A stretch of 64,000 nt of DNA from Tardiphaga sp052076105 (lineage in GTDB: Bacteria > Pseudomonadota > Alphaproteobacteria > Rhizobiales > Xanthobacteraceae): the NCBI RefSeq assembly GCF_052076105.1, contig NZ_CP197245.1, positions 248,001 through 312,000 of the forward strand, in the 5' to 3' direction. Both the position numbers and the translations under genes were made by a program. A model generated the notes under the pieces. It was not told where the DNA came from. It worked only from the letters and a program-made list of their open reading frames with translations, and made no database searches. Positions 1 through 10,169 of this stretch are shown here, in pieces; position 1 is the first letter of the stretch, and the number at the start of each line of letters is the position of its first letter.

Positions 1-4
1 TCAA

Positions 5-31
5 TTAGCACTCCCGGAGCGCGATTGCTAA
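5..31 (+). promoter_or_regulatory. CIRCE operator (HrcA binding site) of groESL
   Basis: The left arm TTAGCACTC (5-13), a 9-base spacer and the right arm GATTGCTAA (23-31) match the CIRCE consensus TTAGCACTC-N9-GAGTGCTAA with one mismatch. CIRCE is the known operator of the HrcA repressor and typically sits just upstream of groES, as here (91 bases before the groES start). It implies heat-shock repression control of the downstream chaperonin genes. The promoter itself lies at or beyond the window edge. Confidence 0.92.
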
Positions 32-121
32 GGGAATGAGCCGGCCGCCCCGAGCGGTCCGGCTGGATCCCTGCCCGCCTCCGTGATGGCACCCAGATCG
101 CAAACCCAAAGGGACACTCCC

Positions 122-418
122 ATGGCCAAGACCAAATTCCGCCCGCTGCACGACCGCGTCGTCGTCAAGCGCATCGTCGCCGACGAGAAGACCAAGGGCG
201 GCATCATCATCCCGGACAGCGCCAAGGAAAAGCCGTCTGAAGGCGAAGTCGTCGGCGTCGGCCCTGGCGGCCGCGACGAAGCCGGCAAGCTGATCCCGAT
301 CGACATCAAGGTCGGCGACAAGGTTCTGTTCGGCAAGTGGTCGGGCACCGAGATCAAGCTCGACGGCGAAGAACTCCTCATCATGAAGGAGTCGGACATC
401 ATGGGCGTGATCGCCTAA
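122..418 (+). CDS. groES: Co-chaperonin GroES (Hsp10)
   Basis: GroES forms the heptameric lid on the GroEL cage and drives the ATP-dependent folding cycle in the cytoplasm. The 98-residue product has the full family length. It starts MAKTKFRPLHDRVVVKR, carries the mobile-loop region (about residues 17-35) and ends IMGVIA. An in-frame ATG lies 39 bases upstream, but the chosen ATG fits the family N-terminus. It lies behind a CIRCE element and ahead of groEL, so a heat-inducible groESL transcript is expected. Identity is firm. Confidence 0.97.
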   Translation: MAKTKFRPLHDRVVVKRIVADEKTKGGIIIPDSAKEKPSEGEVVGVGPGGRDEAGKLIPIDIKVGDKVLFGKWSGTEIKLDGEELLIMKESDIMGVIA

Positions 419-433
419 GCCGCCACACACTCT

Positions 434-545
434 CCCTCATCCTGAGGAGGCGGCGCAGCCGCCGTCTCGAAGGATGAGCCGCAAGTTATACCCCATCAGC
501 TCATCCTTCGAGACGCGGGCAAGTGCCCGCTCCTCAGGATGAGGG
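434..545. repeat. Palindromic repeat between groES and groEL
   Basis: A nested inverted repeat fills the groES-groEL spacer. The outer arms are CCCTCATCCTGAGGA (434-448) and its complement (531-545); the inner arms GTCTCGAAGGATGAGC and complement lie near 463-478 and 498-513. Elements of this type (CTCATCCTGAGGAG...GTCTCGAAGGATGAG) are dispersed intergenic repeats in Bradyrhizobium and Rhodopseudomonas. In the groESL transcript it would fold into a long stem that could affect stability or partial termination between the two cistrons. Confidence 0.85.
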
Positions 546-567
546 TTCTCACAAGGAGTCATCTCAC

Positions 568-2220
<1,653 letters not shown>

Positions 2221-2248
2221 GCCCTGCTCGCTCAAGCGCTTTGTAATC

Positions 2249-2278
2249 GAAGGCCGCCTCCGGGCGGCCTTCTTTTTT
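2249..2278 (+). terminator. Rho-independent terminator of groESL
   Basis: The stem GAAGGCCGCC / GGCGGCCTTC (2249-2258 with 2263-2272) has a four-base loop and is followed at once by TTTTTT. It lies 28 bases after the groEL stop codon. Confidence 0.93.
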
Positions 2279-2402
2279 GCCGTTTGGCCAATACGGCTCC
2301 GGCTTCCGGTCTTTCGCGGCGGTCGCGGTTCTGATTCAATCGCGCTTTAAGCTTGCGGGTGGAATCAGTCGCCCCCCGAGGAACGTCCAGGGATATTTGG
2401 AA

Positions 2403-3611
2403 ATGCGCGCGCTTCGTTATTGCCTGCTCGGCCTTGCAGCCACGGCCTCGGTTGCCACCATCAATCTCGCTTCGGCGCAGATGAAGGCAGCCCCGAAGAA
2501 CCAGGTAAACGGCCCCGAGACGCGCTATTTCACATCCATCGACGGCGTCATGAACGGCAATGCCGACGTCATTTTGCGTGAGACACGGCAGGGCAAGGCC
2601 GTCACCGCCGCGACGCTTGATGTCTGCTATCCCGCCGAGAAAGGCAGCGATCGCAAGGATCGCTTCGTCGCCAATCTCACAGTCAGCGGCTCGACGCTGA
2701 CCGGCGCGACGCAGACCCAGATCGACAAGCTGCCGGTGACCATCAAGCTGAACCGCCGGCCGACCGGCGACACGTTCGAATTCAAGGGACAGATCTCGGT
2801 CGGCCAGACCACAAACAACGTGACATCCTCGGACAATTCCGATCAGAGCGAGAAGGAATTCCAGGATAACCAGTCCACCGACGACAATATCGCGCCCGCG
2901 CCAAAGGACTTCACCGAAGTGTCGCCCGAAGCGATCGCGGTCAAGATCAAGCTCGAAGCTGCGCTCGATTTCGTGCGCACACTGCGTGGGCAGAGCGTTG
3001 AAGTTGCGCTCAACAGTCTTGCGGTGTCGTGCGATGCACTGCGCGCCGGCGAGCAGGTCATCAGCCTCGCCATCGATCCGGAACGCGCGGCCGCTTTCGT
3101 CGCCAAGACCAAGACCTATCCCGGCGTCGTCAATGTCGGCTGGACCACAGGCGCCATCGACATGGATCGGACCGTGCGCTTTGCGGCCGCCGGCTGGCGC
3201 GATGGCGACAAGATCAATCGCGACAAGATTGCGACCGCGCTGGCGAATGTGCTCGCGAAGACCATGTCGGGCAAACCTGCCGCGACATCATGGGACGACG
3301 AGACCGGAAAGCTGAAGCTGAGCTTCAAGCGCCCGAGTCAGGTTCTGCCCGCGCTCGAATTGACGGAGACGGTCGAGGTCAGCGCGATCATCGCTCCCGA
3401 CAAGCCCGGCACGACGGATAAGCTCATCCTGTGGATCAGCACGCCATCGGTGACGACCGCGGATGAGACTTCGGGTGCGAAGCTGGCTCTCGCGGATTCG
3501 CCGACGGCCGATGAAGAAAGCGATCCGCGCGATGACAACGGCGCGGTTGCAGCCGTCGCGACGGAGTTCAAGGCCCAGCGTTGGGATGCAGATAATTCGA
3601 ACTGGAAGTAG
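2403..3611 (+). CDS. Exported protein of unknown function
   Basis: I do not recognise a family. The 402-residue product starts with a clear Sec signal peptide (MRALRYCLLGLAATASVATINLASA, cleavage after about residue 25), so it should be periplasmic or secreted. Its first third contains short beta-like segments, followed by an acidic Ser/Asp/Asn-rich stretch (about residues 140-165) and an acidic C-terminus. An in-frame ATG 126 bases upstream would hide the signal peptide, so the start at 2403 is preferred. No partner gene is adjacent: groEL is upstream with a terminator, and a repeat element follows. Confidence 0.8.
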   Translation: MRALRYCLLGLAATASVATINLASAQMKAAPKNQVNGPETRYFTSIDGVMNGNADVILRETRQGKAVTAATLDVCYPAEKGSDRKDRFVANLTVSGSTLTGATQTQIDKLPVTIKLNRRPTGDTFEFKGQISVGQTTNNVTSSDNSDQSEKEFQDNQSTDDNIAPAPKDFTEVSPEAIAVKIKLEAALDFVRTLRGQSVEVALNSLAVSCDALRAGEQVISLAIDPERAAAFVAKTKTYPGVVNVGWTTGAIDMDRTVRFAAAGWRDGDKINRDKIATALANVLAKTMSGKPAATSWDDETGKLKLSFKRPSQVLPALELTETVEVSAIIAPDKPGTTDKLILWISTPSVTTADETSGAKLALADSPTADEESDPRDDNGAVAAVATEFKAQRWDADNSNWK

Positions 3612-3650
3612 GTGACAGCAGTCTGCTCAGACGTCACCGGCAACGCGGAC

Positions 3651-3739
3651 GCGTAGGATGGGTAGAGCGCCTTCGCGAAACCCATCAATCTACATGTGTC
3701 GAAGGCGATGGGTTTCGCTGCGCTCTACCCATCCTACGC
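3651..3739. repeat. Dispersed palindromic repeat (GTAGGATGGGTAGAGCGC type)
   Basis: The arms GCGTAGGATGGGTAGAGCGC and the complementary GCGCTCTACCCATCCTACGC bracket the inner pair GAAACCCATC / GATGGGTTTC. Repeats of this type are widespread intergenic elements in bacteria of this and other groups. It lies between the convergent ends of the exported-protein gene and the META-domain gene. Confidence 0.85.
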
Positions 3740-3747
3740 GCGCCGCT

Positions 3748-4152
3748 CTAGTTCGTGTTCAGCCGAAACCGCAGTGACTTCGGACCGACGAATGTCACAC
3801 TGTCACCCCGTCGTTGCCAGTTGGTGGCCGCGCCGAGATCGGCCAGCAGCTGATCATCCAGCGTGGCCTGCGCATCCGAGCAGCTGCGTTGCTCCATTGC
3901 GCCCGCAACAAACACAATCGTGTTGCCGGCAACCGAGAACTGGCCCTTTCCACCCTTGCACCACAACTCCACCCGCACCTCGCCAGCCTCGCCGATTTCC
4001 AGGTTGGGAATTCGCTTCGAGCCGGGCTGACGCTGCGCATCCAGTGTCATCTCCATGCCGAATGGAAACTCGTCGGCGGCATGCACGGGGGCAGCAATCA
4101 GAAACGCAGCACCGACAAGAGCGGCCCGCAGCAAAGTGGTCATGGCAGTCAT
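3748..4152 (-). CDS. META-domain protein (HslJ-like), exported
   Basis: This 134-residue protein has an N-terminal signal peptide (MTAMTTLLRAALVGAAFLIAAPVHA). Its C-terminal half resembles the META/HslJ domain: a GNTIVFVAGAMEQRSC segment, a hydrophobic patch with L-A-D-L-G-A-A, then GDSVTFVGPKSLRFRL. META proteins are small envelope beta proteins linked to stress or drug tolerance in some bacteria; no enzymatic role is known. The reading frame extends 99 bases further upstream, but the signal peptide marks residue 34 or 37 of that frame as the start (4152 or 4143). Confidence 0.75.
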   Translation of the reverse strand: MTAMTTLLRAALVGAAFLIAAPVHAADEFPFGMEMTLDAQRQPGSKRIPNLEIGEAGEVRVELWCKGGKGQFSVAGNTIVFVAGAMEQRSCSDAQATLDDQLLADLGAATNWQRRGDSVTFVGPKSLRFRLNTN

Positions 4153-4251
4153 ATGAATTCTCGGCGTGATGGGATCGGCGACAATGGCCGCGGTTCTACG
4201 CGCGGCGGCGCTGGTTGACCAGAACCGTCGGGAAACAATATGGCGCGACAA

Positions 4252-4287
4252 CGAAAAATCCCCGCGGCCTTGCAGCCACGGGGATTC
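4252..4287 (-). terminator. Rho-independent terminator of the lactate permease gene
   Basis: The inverted repeat AATCCCCG / CGGGGATT (4257-4264 with 4279-4286) reads on the minus strand as a stem followed by a T run (complement of AAAAA at 4254-4258). It is 24 bases beyond the permease stop codon. Confidence 0.85.
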
Positions 4288-4310
4288 GTCATTGATTTAT
4301 TGCGTACGCC

Positions 4311-5978
4311 CTAGGGCGCCAGAACCATCAGCGTGAACGGATAGACATAGGCCTGCAGCATCACGAACAGGCCGACCATGCAGGCCAGTACGATCGAGTG
4401 CCAGAACACGAAGCGCAGGATCGTGCCCTCATGTCCGAACCAGTTGGTCGCGGTGGAGGCCACAACGATCGATTGCGCGTCGATCATCTTGCCCATCACG
4501 CCACCGGACGAGTTCGCCGCGCTCATCAGGATCGGCGACAGACCGAGCTGTTCGGATGTGATCCTCTGCAGGTTGCCAAACAGCACGTTCGACGCGGTAT
4601 CCGAACCGGTGAGCGCCACGCCGAGCCAGCCAAGCAGCGTGCCGAAGAACGGGTACAACACGCCGGTCGCAGCGAAGGCCAGACCGAGCGTCGCGTCGAC
4701 ACCCGACAAACGCGTGAGCGTGCCGATCGCCAGCATCGCCGAGATGGTGATCAGCGAGTACGCGCAGATCTTGATGGTGCGGCCATATTCCACAATCATC
4801 TTCGCAGGCGAGAAGCCCATGATGAAGCCGGAGATGATCGCAGCCAGCAACATGCCACTGCCGGTATAGGAGACATAGGTGAACGCAAACACCGCGCCTT
4901 CCGGCGTTGGCTTGGCGGCCACCGGCGGCACCTTGTTGATCATGTTGTGCAGTTCAGGCACCGGAAAATTCCAGGAGAAGATCGGGTTGACGATCCCCTT
5001 GAACCAGTTGGTGCCCCAGATCAGCAGGATGACGCAGAGGATGATCCACGGGGTCAGCGCGCTCCAGACCTGAGCCGAGGTCAGCTTCTCCGTACTCATC
5101 GGCTTCACCGGCGGCACGGTCGACGCCGAGTCGTCATGCACGCGCAGCGCAGCCGACGTCCAGATCGTCTTGGGCTGCCAGACCTTCAGGAACAGGATCA
5201 ACGCGCCCATGGAGATCAGCGAAGCGCCGATATCGACGATCCACGGATTGATGAAGTTCGAGATCACGAATTGCGGGATCGCAAACGACAACGCGGTCAC
5301 GAGGATGGCAGGCCAGACTTCCTTCATGCCCCTCCAGCCGGCGAAGGCCCAGACCACCCAGAATGGAACGATCATGGAGAAGATCGGCAATTGCCGGCCG
5401 ACCATCGCGCCGAGAACGAAGGGATCGAAGCCGGTGACGGTGGCTAGGCCCTGGATCGGGGTGCCGAGCGCGCCATAGGCGACGGGCGCGGTGTTTGCGA
5501 TCAGCGACAGGCCAGACGCCGCCAGCGGCGAGAAGCCGAGACCGATCAGCACGGCGCCGGTGACAGCTACCGGCGTACCGAAGCCCGACGCGCCCTCGAA
5601 GAATGCACCGAACGAAAACGCGATCAGCAGGATCTGCAGTCGCCGGTCATTGGTCACGCCGCCGATGGCGCGTTGCAACACCTCGAAGCGGCCGCTGTCC
5701 ACTGTGAGGCGATACATGAAGATGACGTTGAGAACGATCCAGCCAATCGGGAAGAAGCCGGTGACGATGCCGAGCGCAGATGCGCGAAGCGACATGTTGG
5801 CGGGCATCGTGAATGCGTAGATCGCTACAAGATTGGCCAGCACCAGCGCGATGATCGCGGCGATATGCGCCTTGACCTTGTTGGTGGCGATCAGCACCAG
5901 CAGGACGACCACCGGTATCGCGGCGACGAGCGTCGAGACCGCGCTGTTATTGAATGGATTGTAGACCTGATTCCACAT
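4311..5978 (-). CDS. lldP: L-lactate permease family transporter (LldP/GlcA)
   Basis: This inner-membrane symporter of the LctP family takes up L-lactate, D-lactate or glycolate with protons. The 555-residue length and many hydrophobic helices fit the family. The conserved segments FGAFFEGASGFGTPVAVTGA (about residues 124-143) and LGTPIQGLATVTG are present, as is the NSSGGVMGKMIDAQSIVVA block near the C-terminus. A good GGGGGAG ribosome site precedes the ATG. The glycolate oxidase operon 5 kb away suggests glycolate may be a physiological substrate; that is an inference, since sequence does not separate lactate from glycolate permeases. Confidence 0.92.
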   Translation of the reverse strand: MWNQVYNPFNNSAVSTLVAAIPVVVLLVLIATNKVKAHIAAIIALVLANLVAIYAFTMPANMSLRASALGIVTGFFPIGWIVLNVIFMYRLTVDSGRFEVLQRAIGGVTNDRRLQILLIAFSFGAFFEGASGFGTPVAVTGAVLIGLGFSPLAASGLSLIANTAPVAYGALGTPIQGLATVTGFDPFVLGAMVGRQLPIFSMIVPFWVVWAFAGWRGMKEVWPAILVTALSFAIPQFVISNFINPWIVDIGASLISMGALILFLKVWQPKTIWTSAALRVHDDSASTVPPVKPMSTEKLTSAQVWSALTPWIILCVILLIWGTNWFKGIVNPIFSWNFPVPELHNMINKVPPVAAKPTPEGAVFAFTYVSYTGSGMLLAAIISGFIMGFSPAKMIVEYGRTIKICAYSLITISAMLAIGTLTRLSGVDATLGLAFAATGVLYPFFGTLLGWLGVALTGSDTASNVLFGNLQRITSEQLGLSPILMSAANSSGGVMGKMIDAQSIVVASTATNWFGHEGTILRFVFWHSIVLACMVGLFVMLQAYVYPFTLMVLAP

Positions 5979-6268
5979 GGTCGTTCTCCCCCTTTATATT
6001 ATTGCAGCGGCTCGATCGTTATCGATCGGCAAATTGCTGATTGTTCACTTGCGAGGGCATCCGGGATCGGTCAAAGCCGATAATACCCATGGCTTTCAAG
6101 ATCTGGCTACGCGATGGGAGGCCCCCATGCCTCGCCTTGGTGTCATGCTAGGGTGAATCACAGTTTCGCGACAAGGCGTCGCAGGCCATCAAACCAGCTA
6201 CTTTAGTCTAAACGCTGGAATTCATTTCTGATTTTAAGGGCTTAGGGCCCTCTTCCCGGAGACGATCT
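5979..6268. other. Divergent intergenic region, no gene seen
   Basis: The 290 bases between the divergent lactate permease and ABC transporter genes must hold both promoters. I see no convincing ORF, RNA gene or strong palindrome here. Confidence 0.5.
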
Positions 6269-8014
6269 GTGAATAACATCCGCTCCACGCTCGCGACCGT
6301 CTGGCGGATCGCGGTTCCTTATTTTCGTTCCGAGGACAAATGGGCGGGACTTGGCCTCCTCACGGCGGTGATCGCGATCGAACTGGCGGTGGTCGGCCTG
6401 AGCGTCTTGTTCAATCGCTGGAACAACACCTTCTACAACGCACTGCAGGACAGAAACCTCGACGTCTTCACCTATCAGCTCGCTTACTTCAGCGTGCTTG
6501 CGGCGATCAACATCGCACTCAAGGTCTATCAGCTCTATCTCAACCAGTGGCTCCAGATCCGCTGGCGGCGCTGGATGACCGAGCGCTATCTCGGCAACTG
6601 GCTCGCCGATGCCAACCACTATCGCATGCAGCTGCAGGGCGACGCTGCCGACAACCCGGATCAGCGCATCGCGGAAGACGTCCGGCTGTTCGTCGAAAAG
6701 ACGCTCGACATCGGCATCGGCCTGCTGAGTTCAGTCGTCACGCTGTTCTCCTTCGTGATCATCCTGTGGGGCCTGTCCGACGCGGCGCCGCTGCATGTGT
6801 TCGGTCGGGAAATCCCGATCCCCGGCTATCTCGTCTGGGGTGCGCTCATCTATGCCGTGATCGGCACTGCGCTGACGCACTATATCGGTGCGCCGTTGAT
6901 GGCCCTGAATTTCCAGCAGCAGCGCTATGAAGCGGACTTCCGCTTCAATCTGGTGCGGGCGCGCGAGAATGCCGAGCAGATCGCTCTGCTGCGCGGCGAG
7001 CCGGTCGAGCGCCAGCGTCTCTCGACCCGCTTCCAGCTGGTGGTCGGCAACTGGATCGACATCATGCGCCGCACCAAGAAGCTGACATCCTTCACGGTCA
7101 GCTATCAGCAGATCGCAATCATCCTGCCCTATGTTCTGGTCGCGCCTGCCTATTTTGCGGAGAAGGTCCAGCTTGGCGCCGTGATGCAAACCGCGGATGC
7201 TTTCGGCACCGTACAGGGTGCACTTTCATTCTTCGTCACGGCCTATCGCACACTGGCGGAATGGCAGTCCGGCGTGATGCGCCTTGATGGCTTCGAGACA
7301 GCCATTGCCAACGCACAGGCGCTGACGACCAAGCCCGATATCGTTCACGTCGGCGAGGCCGCCGGAGGCGACATCGCGCTGAGCGATCTGACACTGGCGC
7401 TCCCCAACGGCACAGCCATGGTGCAGACGCCAGGCTTCAGCTTCCGTCGCGGGGAACGCACGCTGTTCACCGGTCCATCGGGCGCAGGAAAATCCACGCT
7501 GTTTCGTGCCATCGCCGGCATATGGCCGTTCGGCAAGGGCAAGATCTCCATCCCCGCGAATGCGGCGATCATGATGCTGCCGCAGCGGCCGTATTTCCCG
7601 GTCGGCACGCTGCAGGATGCAGTGGCCTATCCTGCCGAGACCGACGCGTTCAGCCCACAGGAAATCGCCGATGCCATCAGGGCCGTAGGTCTGCCTGCGC
7701 TGGCGACCCGGCTTGACGAAGATGCCCACTGGAATCGCATGCTGTCGCTCGGTGAACAACAGCGTCTCGGCGTCGCCCGCGCGTTGCTGCAAAAGCCGCA
7801 ATACCTCTTCCTTGACGAGGCTACCGCATCGCTCGACGAGCCGTCAGAAGAAGCACTTTATCGGCTGCTCGAAGACAAACTGCCGGGCACAACCATCGTA
7901 TCGATCGGCCATCGCAACACGCTCGATGACTTGCACCAGCGCAAAGTGTCCCTGACGCGGTCCGGCGATCACTTCGCGCTGAGAGATGCAAAGGCCGGGG
8001 CAGAAACCGCCTGA
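6269..8014 (+). CDS. Fused ABC transporter permease/ATPase (YddA/SbmA-BacA family)
   Basis: The 581-residue protein joins an N-terminal membrane domain (helices in about the first 300 residues; SbmA_BacA-like segment) to a C-terminal ATPase. The Walker A motif GPSGAGKS is at residues 402-409, the signature-like LSLGEQQRLGVARALL near 490-505, and Walker B YLFLDEAT near 512-519. Relatives are annotated as vitamin B12, bleomycin or peptide transporters (YddA, BclA, Rv1819c). The true substrate cannot be told from sequence. The start is GTG at 6269; the C-terminus is complete. It appears to be a single-gene unit, followed by palindromic repeats. Confidence 0.88.
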   Translation: MNNIRSTLATVWRIAVPYFRSEDKWAGLGLLTAVIAIELAVVGLSVLFNRWNNTFYNALQDRNLDVFTYQLAYFSVLAAINIALKVYQLYLNQWLQIRWRRWMTERYLGNWLADANHYRMQLQGDAADNPDQRIAEDVRLFVEKTLDIGIGLLSSVVTLFSFVIILWGLSDAAPLHVFGREIPIPGYLVWGALIYAVIGTALTHYIGAPLMALNFQQQRYEADFRFNLVRARENAEQIALLRGEPVERQRLSTRFQLVVGNWIDIMRRTKKLTSFTVSYQQIAIILPYVLVAPAYFAEKVQLGAVMQTADAFGTVQGALSFFVTAYRTLAEWQSGVMRLDGFETAIANAQALTTKPDIVHVGEAAGGDIALSDLTLALPNGTAMVQTPGFSFRRGERTLFTGPSGAGKSTLFRAIAGIWPFGKGKISIPANAAIMMLPQRPYFPVGTLQDAVAYPAETDAFSPQEIADAIRAVGLPALATRLDEDAHWNRMLSLGEQQRLGVARALLQKPQYLFLDEATASLDEPSEEALYRLLEDKLPGTTIVSIGHRNTLDDLHQRKVSLTRSGDHFALRDAKAGAETA

Positions 8015-8030
8015 GAAGTGGCGCGCCCTG

Positions 8031-8129
8031 CTGGAGCCTTTTCCGGTCCGACGGAATCGAAACGGGCTCCAGCTTCTTGTTTGATGCGTTTTCTAAACGC
8101 GAACCGGTACCCACTTCGCTCGAAAACGC
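8031..8129. repeat. Two adjacent palindromic repeat units
   Basis: The first unit has arms CTGGAGCC (8031-8038) and GGCTCCAG (8065-8072). The second has arms GCGTTTTC (8086-8093) and GAAAACGC (8122-8129) around the core CGAACCGGTACCCACTTCG. The second core recurs at 47753-47788 and, in variant form, at 15534-15581, which shows it is a dispersed intergenic element. It lies between convergent genes and could act as a bidirectional terminator. Confidence 0.85.
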
Positions 8130-8130
8130 T

Positions 8131-8643
8131 CTAAAGCCAGTGCCGCGGCCAGTCGCGGCCTGCGGCGTAGCGATGCCAGACGAAGGTGAAGCTCGCGAGC
8201 AGCAGCGCGCCAACCAGCACCGGCGCGAGCAGGAACGTCCACGGCAATCCGTGAGACACAACAAGTAGCGGATTGATTCCGGCAGGCGGATGGAATGTGC
8301 CGGTGACATACATCGCCAGCACGGCGAGGCCGACGGCCATGGCCGCCGCCCAGGCATGCGGCCCTGTCAGTTTGAGCACGGCCAGCCCCACCAGCGTCGC
8401 GATCAGGTGCCCCCCGATCAGCGCGCGCGGCTGCGCCGGCTCGGCTTCAGGTGAACCGATCACAAGGACGATCGAGGTCGCAAAAGGGATGATGACCAGC
8501 GGATAATGCGCAACGGCCGAGAAGAACTCCATCACACCGATGGCGATCCCCGCCCCCAGCCCGGCAACGGCACCAGCCAACGCATTGCGATGATTGTTAC
8601 GACGGATCGTCTTCGCTGCGCGCCGCAACCAGTCCCGATTCAT
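8131..8643 (-). CDS. HPP family membrane protein
   Basis: This 170-residue integral membrane protein has about four to five hydrophobic helices and the family signature HPPAG (in GTFHPPAGINPLL, residues about 115-127). HPP proteins are small membrane proteins; some plant and cyanobacterial members transport nitrite, but bacterial roles are mostly unknown. The start ATG gives MNRDWLRRAAKTI and a Lys/Arg-rich cytoplasmic N-terminus. The gene follows the porin gene on the same strand but is separated from it by a terminator. Confidence 0.85.
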   Translation of the reverse strand: MNRDWLRRAAKTIRRNNHRNALAGAVAGLGAGIAIGVMEFFSAVAHYPLVIIPFATSIVLVIGSPEAEPAQPRALIGGHLIATLVGLAVLKLTGPHAWAAAMAVGLAVLAMYVTGTFHPPAGINPLLVVSHGLPWTFLLAPVLVGALLLASFTFVWHRYAAGRDWPRHWL

Positions 8644-8663
8644 AGAAGCTCTATCCCAAAAGA

Positions 8664-8693
8664 AAAGGGCGGCAGATTACTCTGCCGCCCCTT
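8664..8693 (-). terminator. Rho-independent terminator of the porin gene
   Basis: The inverted repeat GGGCGGCAGA (8667-8676) / TCTGCCGCCC (8681-8690) is followed on the minus strand by TTTTCTTTT. It lies just after the porin stop codon. Confidence 0.88.
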
Positions 8694-8712
8694 TGATCTC
8701 AGTCGAAGTCGA

Positions 8713-9705
8713 TTACTTCAGGTTCGACATCGCGGTCAGGTCAGCCGACAGCTTGACGATGCCGGTCGCGCCGCACCAGCTGGAGCCAGCGCCGCCCGGA
8801 TTGATCGCGGTGACGTTGTTGGTGCCCGAAGCCGTGAAGTCCGAGGTGAAGGCGTTGCAATCACCCTTGGACAGGTTGGTGTCCGAGTAGCGCAGGTCCA
8901 GCGTGAAGACCTTGTAGGTGAAGCCAATGCCGATGTTCCAGGTGTTGTAGTCGGCATACTTGATGCCGTTCGGGAACTGAGCGGTGCCGTAGAAGGCATC
9001 CGAGGTGCCCAGCCACTGACGACCGAACTCACCCGAGACGTAGGAGCCGATACCGGTCGAACCGAACCAGGTCGACGGTGCGATCACCTTACCGGTGATC
9101 GAAGCGTAGGTGCCATCAGCGCCGGTGTTCAGGAAGTTCGGCGAGTAGAACGCGTTACCGCCGAGCGAGAAGTAGTCGTTGAAGGTGTAGTTCACCTTCG
9201 CATAACCCTCGTAGAAGCTGACGTCCTTCTTCATGACGTTGAAGGCAGGACCAGCGACGTTCGAACCGGCCGGGCACACGCCGCCGCCGCCAACGACGGA
9301 GTCGATGCACTGGCCACCCGGATAACCATAGTACCAGAAGCCGAAGTCAAACGCAGCAGCGCCCCAGGTCGGCCGGATACCGAAGTAACCGTCGAGTTCC
9401 ATGGAAGCGCGGTTGGTGAAGGAGATGCTCTCACCGGCAACACCGACGTAAAGCTGGACGTCCTTGGTGATGTTGTAGCGCGGCTCGAAGTAAGCGGCGA
9501 CCGAGCCCTTCTGGCCGTTGGACTGGGTGATACCGCGGAAGACGTAGTTGCTCATGATCGCACTGCCGAATGCGATATCCCAAGGATCGTAGGCAGCCAC
9601 AACCGGGGGCGCCTTCTTGTACATCTTCGCGCCCAGATCAGCTGCGGAAGCCGAGCTCATCCCCATGGCGAGCACCGCAGCAGAGGCGACAACAATCTTC
9701 TTCAT
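8713..9705 (-). CDS. TorF-type outer-membrane porin
   Basis: The 330-residue product has a signal peptide (MKKIVVASAAVLAMGMSSASA) and then the TorF/TIGR02001 hallmark IMSNYVFRGITQSNGQ (mature residues about 30-45). The rest has alternating beta-strand character with many aromatic residues and Gly, as expected for an outer-membrane barrel. The sequence ends in a hydrophobic strand, DLTAMSNLK, not the classical terminal Phe. Two Cys pairs lie in a loop (GGQCIDSV...GVCPAG) and near the C-terminus. An earlier in-frame ATG adds five residues; MKK is the likely start. It probably passes small hydrophilic solutes; the substrate is unknown. Confidence 0.87.
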   Translation of the reverse strand: MKKIVVASAAVLAMGMSSASAADLGAKMYKKAPPVVAAYDPWDIAFGSAIMSNYVFRGITQSNGQKGSVAAYFEPRYNITKDVQLYVGVAGESISFTNRASMELDGYFGIRPTWGAAAFDFGFWYYGYPGGQCIDSVVGGGGVCPAGSNVAGPAFNVMKKDVSFYEGYAKVNYTFNDYFSLGGNAFYSPNFLNTGADGTYASITGKVIAPSTWFGSTGIGSYVSGEFGRQWLGTSDAFYGTAQFPNGIKYADYNTWNIGIGFTYKVFTLDLRYSDTNLSKGDCNAFTSDFTASGTNNVTAINPGGAGSSWCGATGIVKLSADLTAMSNLK

Positions 9706-10093
9706 GACATTCCCCATCACTTTTGAAACCAGAGGCAGTTCCGTGTCCGAAAGACGGCGAGACCGCGAAATTCATCGACTGAACGCAACTTTGAGGCGCA
9801 AAGCCGGAGCGGTGAAGGAAAAAAAACGAGCAAGTGCCGCCTAAATAGGCGTTCTGACGTTTCCGTGAGAGGTTGTGGCGGGGTGTTGCAAAAGCACAAC
9901 GTTTTTGGAGAGATTCCAGTCCAAAATTACCGCGACAAGGAATTCTCGGTGGCCGGGAATTGTGGAATGCGATCCGACAGGAGGTCGATCGCCCCTTTGG
10001 AGCGCTCTAAACAGGGTCATTCGAATCGCCTGCACATTTGACACCCCCGCCATCGATTGAGACGCGCCGTTCGCGGATGGACCTTCACCAAGC
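9706..10093. other. Intergenic region upstream of the porin gene, no gene seen
   Basis: About 390 bases separate the porin start from the terminator of the next gene. The stretch is presumably the porin promoter and 5' leader. I find no supported ORF on either strand; short frames here have no recognisable coding signature. Confidence 0.5.
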
Positions 10094-10124
10094 AAAAACC
10101 GCAGCGGCGAGCGCTGCGGTTTTC
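10094..10124 (-). terminator. Terminator hairpin of the H1-like gene
   Basis: The near-perfect stem AAACCGCAGCG / CGCTGCGGTTT is flanked by an A run on the left and a T run on the right, so it can terminate from either direction. It lies 45 bases past the stop codon of the minus-strand H1-like gene. Confidence 0.8.
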
Positions 10125-10169
10125 CGGAGATTATTCGTGCGTCAGAAACGCGGACTGAATCCGGTTCGA

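Noticed and set aside
8506..9726. Plus-strand frame opposite the porin gene
   Set aside because: Val/Gly/Arg-rich antisense product without domain; the porin signature is clear on the minus strand.
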